The notes below the pieces were generated by a model. That model was given only the letters and a program-made list of their open reading frames with translations. It had not been told where the DNA came from and searched no databases. This document shows, one piece after another, positions 57,276 through 64,000 of a stretch of DNA of 64,000 bases. Source of the stretch: Clonostachys chloroleuca. Its lineage: Eukaryota > Ascomycota > Sordariomycetes > Hypocreales > Bionectriaceae. A program made the position numbers and the translations under genes. The stretch is taken from the NCBI GenBank assembly GCA_037952775.1, contig JBANAY010000003.1, positions 19,964,001-20,028,000 of the forward strand. The letters run 5' to 3'. The stretch's first letter is position 1. Each line of letters starts with the position of its first letter.

Positions 57276-58658
57276 ATGTTGACATCACTTATCATATCCT
57301 TGCTTGTAGCAAGTTGCGCGAGAGCGCACCCCGTCAATGAACTTGCTAGACTATTTGACGAGAATATTTATGCGCGTCTTTGGAGAACTGCTTTGACCGG
57401 GCCACCGCAGTCTGGTTCGGAGAGTGGTTGGCCTCACTACACCCAAGGAGCCTATAACAACACGCCGCATTCAAGCACCGCTGCAGGAGTGTACACCAAG
57501 GCCCAGGCTTCCGGTTGGACTTCAGGGTTCTTCCCTGACGCATTATGGCAGGCTTACCGTCGCCGCAAGGAGTTGTTGCCTCACAGTTATGCAAAGGAGC
57601 CCTCATTGAATGAATGGTTGGATATGGCTCAAGCGTGGACAGAACCACTCAAAAGCAATATCAACTTGACCTCGACCCACGATCTTGGCTTCCTCGCAAA
57701 GCCTTTCGAGAGTGCCTTGCAGATCACGGGAACAGATGAGTATCTCCCAGTGCTAAGGAACATGTCCCTAAACCTTGGGAATCGGTTCGTACCTGGTGCT
57801 GGGATCATCCGTTCTTGGGACTGTAGTAATTACGTCTCGTCAACCTGCAGCCACGAGGATTCCGTCCTTGTTATTATCGACAACATGATGAACCTGGCTT
57901 TGCTTGCACGATCGGCGACAGAGTACACTCGTAACGCGACCTTGCTTGACATCGCCAAATCTCACGCTGATAAAACAATGGCCAACCATGTACGCCCAGA
58001 CGGGTCTTCGTTCCACGTATGCGACTACAGCGCAACCTCGGGCGACGTATACCTTTGCCGGACAGCACAAGGCCTTGCCGACGACAGCACCTGGTCGCGA
58101 GGCCAAGCATGGGGTATCTATGGCTTTGCAGAATTTTATTCACTGACCAAGGATGTGGCTTATCTAGAGACCGCCATCCGCATGGCCAACTGGTTCATTG
58201 ACCATCTCCCAGAGGATGGCCTCCCCTTTTGGGACTTCAATGCAGAGAACATCCCCGAAAAAACACCTAGAGACAGCAGCGCAGCGGCTATCGCGGCCAG
58301 TGGGATGCTTCTTTTGCAAGAGCAGATTGAACTGGATGGTCATAAAGGCGCCAGATATGACTACCATGCGGAAGCGGTGCGGCTTCTGAAGGCGTCTACT
58401 GAACTTGCTTTCGCAGGGGAGATCAGCTTTTCTGACATGGGCGAACTGGGTGCCGAGACATTTATTGATACGCCTGCGAACACTCCAGAGACGAAAGGTT
58501 TTGAGAGTATTATGCTACACGCCACAAGCAATAATAATCCCAAGGTTCCTAATCGGAATTTTGACACTGGTCTTAGCTACGGTGATTTTTATCTGGTCGA
58601 AACTGGGAATAGGCTGTTGGAATTCAAGCCAGAAAAGACTTCAGTTGATGCAATGTGA
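57276..58658 (+). CDS. GH88 unsaturated glucuronyl hydrolase, secreted
   Basis: Frame is open from 57210, but the ATG at 57276 begins a proper signal peptide (MLTSLIISLLVASCARAHPV), giving 460 residues. The (alpha/alpha)6-barrel motifs of GH88 are present: SGWTSGFFPDALWQAY, HDLGFL, HEDSVLVIIDNMMNL, DDSTWSRGQAWGIYGFAEFY, and the end SYGDFYLVETGNRLL. Such enzymes hydrate and release the delta-4,5-unsaturated uronic acid left by polysaccharide lyases. It fits the same life-style as the left-hand cluster but lies 27 kb away with no palindrome. GH105 is an alternative with a similar fold; the WSRGQAWGIYG wording favours GH88. Confidence 0.88.
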   Translation: MLTSLIISLLVASCARAHPVNELARLFDENIYARLWRTALTGPPQSGSESGWPHYTQGAYNNTPHSSTAAGVYTKAQASGWTSGFFPDALWQAYRRRKELLPHSYAKEPSLNEWLDMAQAWTEPLKSNINLTSTHDLGFLAKPFESALQITGTDEYLPVLRNMSLNLGNRFVPGAGIIRSWDCSNYVSSTCSHEDSVLVIIDNMMNLALLARSATEYTRNATLLDIAKSHADKTMANHVRPDGSSFHVCDYSATSGDVYLCRTAQGLADDSTWSRGQAWGIYGFAEFYSLTKDVAYLETAIRMANWFIDHLPEDGLPFWDFNAENIPEKTPRDSSAAAIAASGMLLLQEQIELDGHKGARYDYHAEAVRLLKASTELAFAGEISFSDMGELGAETFIDTPANTPETKGFESIMLHATSNNNPKVPNRNFDTGLSYGDFYLVETGNRLLEFKPEKTSVDAM

Positions 58659-59162
58659 ATTAGGTAGTTGTGAGCTGGTTGTGAGCCTAATTTGGGACCA
58701 AAGGATTTTACTCACCCGAGTGTTAGGCCCAGAAACCCAGGTATGCTTATTGATGGCATTTCAAACTTGACTATTCCATCCAGCAACAGATAAATTCTCT
58801 TTGTCATTGTCTGCGACTTCATACATTGTGATAATATGAAGCGGTGATATCAGGCACAGCTATTCGTTATGAGAAGAAAATATTGTCCTCTCACATCTCC
58901 AGGGTTTGGAACATCGATACATCTTCCTTCGAATCAACAGCGAAGTCTCAGGATCAGTCACAGGATTCTTTCGTCTCAAAAGCCTCTATGGCGGCCGGTG
59001 AAGGTCTTTCGCTCCAAACTAGAATGGCACCGAGAAGTCAACAGCATCAGCAAACTCATTCTACGAATCGATATCTATCTCTCTCTATAAAAAAGTTCTA
59101 CATGCTCATCGCTATTGAGCATGTCCAAGTAGCTTGTGCTACTCTGTCCATCTACCCCATCT
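58659..59162. other. Convergent intergenic
   Basis: 3' flanks of GH88 and the ankyrin gene; an open frame here (58844-59308) overlaps the ankyrin 3' end antisense and is not supported. Confidence 0.5.
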
Positions 59163-60563
59163 TTATTCCCCCTTGCTACGCCGATCCCATTTCTCGAGGA
59201 GCTGGAATGTATGATTCCGGCGCTTGGTGTGTGCGATCGAGATTGCAGTGGCCCCATCATGGCTTTGTAGAGCTATATCGACTTTCCCAGACTGTAACAG
59301 AATCTTGACAGTAGGAAGACCCCGGGACGATGCCGCAGCAACCATAAGCGGTGTGAACCCCTTATCATCCCCAACATTGGCATTGATACCTTCCCGCTGT
59401 AAGAGATATTCAACAACCTCCTCGGCATGAAGGCCGCAAGCGTGATGCAGCGCGGTCCTGCCCCGCTCATCCACTTCGTTGATATCAATTAGCCCCGAGT
59501 CCAGCAAAAGTTCTATGATTGGTAGGCGCTGGGCATATACCGCGCGTGCGAGTGTTTTTCGATAGTCCAAAAGGCCTTGCTCTGCAGCCAGTGAGAGCGC
59601 TCGGTGCCCATAATTATTCGCATGGTTTACATCCACGCCGTCTTGCACGAGGAGCATCTTGGCAATATCATCATGACTCCTGGAAATGGCGAGCATAAGC
59701 GCGGAGCTGTTGTCGTCGGCATATGAACCAGCATCAACTTTACCAGAATCAAGGAACAGCTTGACAGTAGCGGCCAAGCCGAGCGCGGCGGCCATTGTGA
59801 ATGGTGTGCCCCTCATATAGCCTCTCGCGTTGATGTCTATCTCCCCCAAGCTCATCATCATTTCAATCACGGGCTCCTGCTGCTAATACAACGCCCGACA
59901 CAACGGCGTCTGTCCCTGTACGCCGAGTGAGTTCCGCATAACGGGTGAATCTGCGGCGATGCCGGCATATTCCATCAGGAGCTTCACCACGGGTGCGTGG
60001 CCCCGCTCAATGGCCCTATCCAGCACCTTGTAGGCATCGTCGTTGCCTCGCCGCATCTCGCTCTCGTCAGAGTCTAGCAGTAGTTCAACCCCTGAGGTGT
60101 AACCCGATCCAGCCGCGTTGAACAGGGGCGTCCGTCCGCGCCAGTCTCCCAAATCAACCTTGACCTTCCCCGAGCCGAGCAGCAGCTTCAGCATGCTATC
60201 GTTGCGCAGTCTGACAGCTGCCAACAGCGGCGAGTCGCCCACACTGTCCTGGAAGTTCCCATCGGCATTGTCGGACGACAGTATCAGCTTGACCATTTTC
60301 TCGTCTTTATGAAATACCGAGCACCATAAGGCTTCGCCCCCCGGGGCCCCGGCGCGGATTGCCTTGATTGCCGTCTCCTCTCTGCGATAATCGACGGCCC
60401 AGGTCAGGGCCGAGCCGCCGGAATCCTCTACATTGCGGCGGTAGAGGGTGCTGTTGAGGGCGTCGCGGAGCTGGCGACTAGTCCGGACGAGCGCATAGAT
60501 GTCCCGTTGCGTCTCGAGCCAGGAGGCGATGGCTTCGAGGATTTCGTTTGGGAGGTGGAGCAT
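59163..60563 (-). CDS. F-box and ankyrin-repeat protein with one in-frame amber codon
   Basis: The ATG at 60563 begins MLHLPNEILEAIASWLETQR, an F-box (LPxEIL...LxTxRxLRxALNxxLYR). Ankyrin-type repeats follow (GDSPLLAAVRLRNDSMLKLLL, GRTPLFNAAGSGYTSGVELLL, GTPFTMAAALGLAATVKLFL, GHRALSLAAEQGL, GRTALHHACGLHAEEVVEYLL, GFTPLMVAAA). The frame is continuous to 59163 except for a TAG at 59883-59885, inside CRALY-stop-QQEPVIEMMM. Without it the protein would be 465 residues; with it, 226. TGG to TAG (Trp) would be a single G-to-A change. F-box proteins recruit substrates to SCF ubiquitin ligases; the ankyrins would bind the substrate. Confidence 0.78.
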
Positions 60564-62527
60564 TGCAAGCAGGCGAGCCGATTGGTGGGATGAGATCAAG
60601 GCGGGTAAAGGCTTGCCGACTGGGATAAAAATATAAAAATGACGAACCGATGGTACCAAGACAGTATCGGCAAGTTAATATTGCGTTGGTTTTGAATCAA
60701 TTTCTCTCCTTATTTCAACGCACGATGATGCTAGGCTGAAGAGACAAAAATGGCCGTTCGTGCTGCACATTAAATAATGCACATTTCAGCGACATGTCAT
60801 ATGATACGGTTGATTGGCAACACAAACGGGCAGGGTACCGTAGTAAAAACACCACTAGATCCAGGACTATATCCCTTTCATTGAACATACAAAGTGTAAT
60901 TCTCTTCACAAAGCCCGGAAGTTGGGCAATGGCGTCTGCATCCTATCGTCGCTGCGTGGTCTAGGGTAGTTGGATATTAGCACAAGGGAGGGAAGCGTTA
61001 CAAGAAGATCAATTGGGGCAGCACAAATGTCACACACAAAGCCGCAATGTGTGCCGTCGTAAGGCGAACCATCACAATGGAAACCATATAGAAACAATCA
61101 ATCGGTGCAATAATCTCATGCCATGAAGAAGCTTATTGTGCTGATCAGAGCGTGCTAAGCCATAACCTGCAGATCAAAGGCCGGCTTCAAGACAAAAAAG
61201 TGACACTACGCTCGCCTCAGCAGGGCTTGGCTGCCTCTCTGCGGGCGGCCTCTGGATGATCCCAATGTTGGTGTCGCATTCCGCAGATCATCGAGGTGCG
61301 GGCGGATAAACAAATTGGCAATTTGACTGATGGGTTGGAGGCTACTCTGTAACGTACCGTGCATTGTACAGAGTGTCTTGACTCGGAATTGATGCAGTTG
61401 TTGTCTATATTTGGATGCTATGGGAGTTCGTCTTGTGTTCAAATGTTGGTACTTTGTGTGATGCAGATGGGCTCGTGTGTCAATTTAATTGATGCCATCC
61501 GGTTGTGAGGGAAGGGAGACGGTACTTCTGATTCTAGGGCGGCATCGGTAGTGGTGCAGCGCTGCACAGGGAGACGTAAGAAGGCGCTGCCCCGTGGCGG
61601 CACCAACAGCGACATTGGTTTTTATTTCTAAATTTGAGTAGCAGGGTCGCACCGTTGGCTAGGTGCCATTGAAGTGCGTTTCAATTGCGCTCCTCGGTGT
61701 CCGACGGCGCATCACGGTTTGGTTCAACGGTTTGATGGAGTCGCGTGAGGCAGTGTTGGAGGATGGTTACAGCGTGCTGGTTTGGTTGGCTGGCGGCTGC
61801 GGATTAGTAACAGCGGGTCGCGTGAGTTGCTGCCCCAGAGCGTTCTCTCATATTACTCAGGTCCATCCAGGCACACAGCATTGCCTGAAGCAAAAATAAA
61901 GGCCCGACCCCTGCACGAAGAAGGGGGCGGAGATACGAGCAGCGCTTGTACTCTGGCCCTTCAGCTGGGTGGGGAGCTACCTCAAGTCGGCTGGCACTAG
62001 GGTAGGGAGCACGCTAGGACCGCTCTAGTGAAGCGTCAGCACACAAGACAGCGGGGCCCTAGCGACTAACCCGCTGCTATAATTGGCTCCAGCGCATTTC
62101 TGGCGGTGGCTGCCCGCCCCAGCCACACGCGGATCGCTCTGGGCCAACTGAACCGCCTGCGCAGCGTATAACCAACGACCGACTGAGGCACCGTCTGCTG
62201 AGACAGTTTCTGCGCTTCACTGCCATACGGTAAGCAAGCGTTTCCCACCGCCATAAGACGGACAGGAGCCAAGTGACTGCGGCCCGAAACGGCCCACAAA
62301 GACTGCCTTGTCCACGCGTCAAATTCTGCTTCTTCAATCTAGAAAAGCTGACCCAGTCGTTCTGTCCCGGCCTGCCATTATCCTGCTCTCGCCTTCTTCC
62401 GACCGACTTTATTTCCCCTGTTTTTCTATTCTTAATCTCCAGTCTCCCTCCACTCACATCCCTCCTCACGTGTGCACGCGACCTCAACCACCACAGCACG
62501 CGACACCAGTGAATCTATGAGTTCGCC
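60564..62527. other. Divergent intergenic, gene-poor
   Basis: Nearly 2 kb between the F-box gene and the phosphatase gene. No supported coding region. A pyrimidine-rich stretch at about 62,310-62,480 directly upstream of the phosphatase is typical of strong fungal promoters. Confidence 0.5.
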
Positions 62528-63864
62528 ATGTATCGCACTCTAGGAAAGGTCCCTCCCGTCTCCAAGAGGTTAATTGCCTCCTATGTCCTCGACTGGGTCA
62601 TCATCCTCGCTACCGCGGGCGCTGGCCTCGCCCTCGGTCGCTTCGAGCCGCACAAGCGCCATTTCTCCCTGATGGACCCTACCATTTCGTAAGGCTTCTT
62701 CTCCTGAGGCCAAGTTGACCCTATGTCACACCCAGCCGCTAATCGCTAGACAGGTTCCCATACACAGAGAAGGAGCTTGTGCCCATCTGGCTCGCCGGTG
62801 TTATCAGTGGCGGTATGCCAATTCTTCTTGTTATTCTTGTATCACTCATCTTCGTTCCTGGGCCTACTGTGCCCGTTGGCACACCCAAGGCCGTCGTTTG
62901 GAGACGCAAGCTATGGGAGCTGCACGTTGGACTGCTAGGCCTTGGCCTTTCCCTAGCCACCGCTCTGTTCTTCACCGAGGCCACCAAGAACATCTTTGGC
63001 AAGCCCCGCCCTGACATGCTCAGCCGATGCCAGCCAGACATTGAGAATTGGAAGAACTACATTGTTGGTGGGTATGAGCTGGGCAGCATGGATGGCCGCG
63101 TCGTTTCGGCTGCCATCTGCCAGCAGACCGACACCAAGAAGCTCGATGATGGATTCCGCTCCTACCCTAGCGGTCACTCATCTACCGCTGCCGCCGGTCT
63201 CCTCTACCTCAGCCTCTTCCTCGCCAGCAAGCTGTCCGTCAGGATTCCCTTCGCCATGCCCTCCGCATCTGCCCTCTCTCGAGCTGACGCCTACGCCGCC
63301 TTCCCGGTCTCTGAGCGCAAGGCCACCTCCCCCGAGCCCTACGAGCCCCTCGCCAAGCCCGCCGGCAAGGCCTTCCACGCTTTCCGCAGCCAGGCCGCCT
63401 CGCCGCCTCTCTACCTGCTCTTCCTCATCACCGTGCCCTTCTCAGTAGGCGTCTTCATCGCCGCCTCCCGCTGGTACGACTACCGCCACCACGGCTTCGA
63501 CATCCTCTTCGGCTTCACCATGGGCGCCATCCTCGCCATTTACAGCTTCCGCTTCTACCACACCCCCATCAGCGCCGGCGCAGGGTGGGCATGGGGCCCC
63601 CGCAGCCACAGGCACGCCTTCTGGTCCGGCATCGGCCTCTTCGGCTACAGGAGCAACGCGGGCGAGGTGCACCAGCAGCAGCAGTACTCAGAGGTGTCGG
63701 GGAGGGACATGACGGAGCTGCGAGGCCCCACGCCCGACATCGAGGCCAACCTGTCCGCCGACCGCGCGCGGAACGACTACGAGCTGCAGCAGATGCGGCA
63801 CCAGCAGCAGGACACGGGGTTTGATTTTGGGACGCATCCCACTACGCAGAGCAACCGCATCTGA
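62528..63864 (+). CDS. PAP2 lipid phosphate phosphatase, DPP1-like
   Basis: Exon 1 62528-62688, intron 62689-62753 (65 bp, GTAAGG...GACAG), exon 2 62754-63864; 1272 nt, 423 residues. The three PAP2 motifs are complete: KNIFGKPRP (about 132-140), PSGHSS (about 192) and SRWYDYRHHGFD (about 292-303), with the catalytic His residues in the second and third. Six hydrophobic segments surround them (VLDWVIILATAGAGLAL at the N-terminus). A long loop 220-260 and a hydrophilic Gln-rich C-terminus (HQQQQYSEVSG) lie outside the core. The enzyme would dephosphorylate diacylglycerol pyrophosphate and phosphatidate at vacuolar or ER membranes. Strong C-ending codon bias, unlike the left cluster. Confidence 0.93.
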
Positions 63865-64000
63865 GCCTATTGAGCCAGATGTGTTTTAGTGTTTTTTTTT
63901 TAATGTAGATTTCAATCCAATTCATTTCTTTTCCCTTCACTTTTTTTTCCACTTTGAGACAAGAAACTGAATTTGAGGACACGGTGTGCCATGTTGTCAG
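63865..64000. other. 3' flank of the phosphatase gene
   Basis: T-rich stretch after the stop codon (T-runs at about 63892-63901 and 63943-63950); no further gene within the window. Confidence 0.6.

Noticed and set aside
1..64000. tRNA, rRNA, CRISPR or transposase genes
   Set aside because: I looked for B-box-like GGTTCGAATCC, terminal inverted repeats and transposase motifs by eye and found none that were convincing; a covariance-model or repeat search would be needed to exclude them.

Overview
The window looks like a chromosome segment from a filamentous ascomycete (Pezizomycotina). Genes carry short GT-AG introns of about 50-130 bp. There are Zn2Cys6 regulators, a PNP_UDP-NACHT-ankyrin NLR-type gene, many secreted glycoside hydrolases, and housekeeping genes of fungal type (MIPC-synthase-like GT32, HEM3, DPP1-like phosphatase). 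I cannot name a genus. Coding coordinates below span first to last coding base; exon boundaries are given in the evidence.

Left third (0.75-29.7 kb): a carbohydrate-degradation cluster. In order: a secreted alpha/beta hydrolase with a C-terminal beta-sandwich-like tail, GH35 beta-galactosidase, GH20 hexosaminidase with a LamG-like tail, GH43 enzyme, a UPC2-type Zn2Cys6 regulator, a second GH43, GH3 with a PA14-like insert, a tannase/feruloyl-esterase-family protein, a cytosolic GH3, and an MFS sugar permease. Strand order alternates so that three pairs share divergent promoters (GH20/GH43, GH43/GH3, esterase/GH3). A palindrome TCGTA-N5/6-TACGA occurs in two of these promoters and upstream of the transporter, and a near-perfect copy lies upstream of the regulator itself. 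The half-site TCGTATA is the element described for yeast Upc2/Ecm22, the family the regulator resembles. The simplest reading is a self-contained, co-regulated polysaccharide-utilisation cluster.

Middle (29.7-48.6 kb): an AT-rich island with a relic of an NLR P-loop, a small secreted Cys-containing protein, a Gly/Lys-rich small protein, a second Zn2Cys6 regulator, an MCT-like MFS permease, and two gene relics (transcription-factor middle domain, amidohydrolase C-terminus) abutting at about 39.84 kb. Then comes a head-to-tail pair on the minus strand: a 1265-residue PNP_UDP-NACHT-ankyrin protein with four nearly identical 99-bp ankyrin units, followed after only 35 bp by a large protein that also ends in a PNP_UDP domain but has no NACHT.

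Right third (48.6-64 kb): sparse, mostly conserved genes: GT32, hydroxymethylbilane synthase, secreted GH88, an F-box/ankyrin protein with one in-frame amber codon, and a PAP2 lipid phosphatase.

A recurring oddity is the single-base frame slip. At least eight are inferred, several at short homopolymers, in otherwise well-conserved genes. They may be assembly indels or real decay; reads would decide. All intron placements were made by eye from splice motifs, phase and protein-family continuity.
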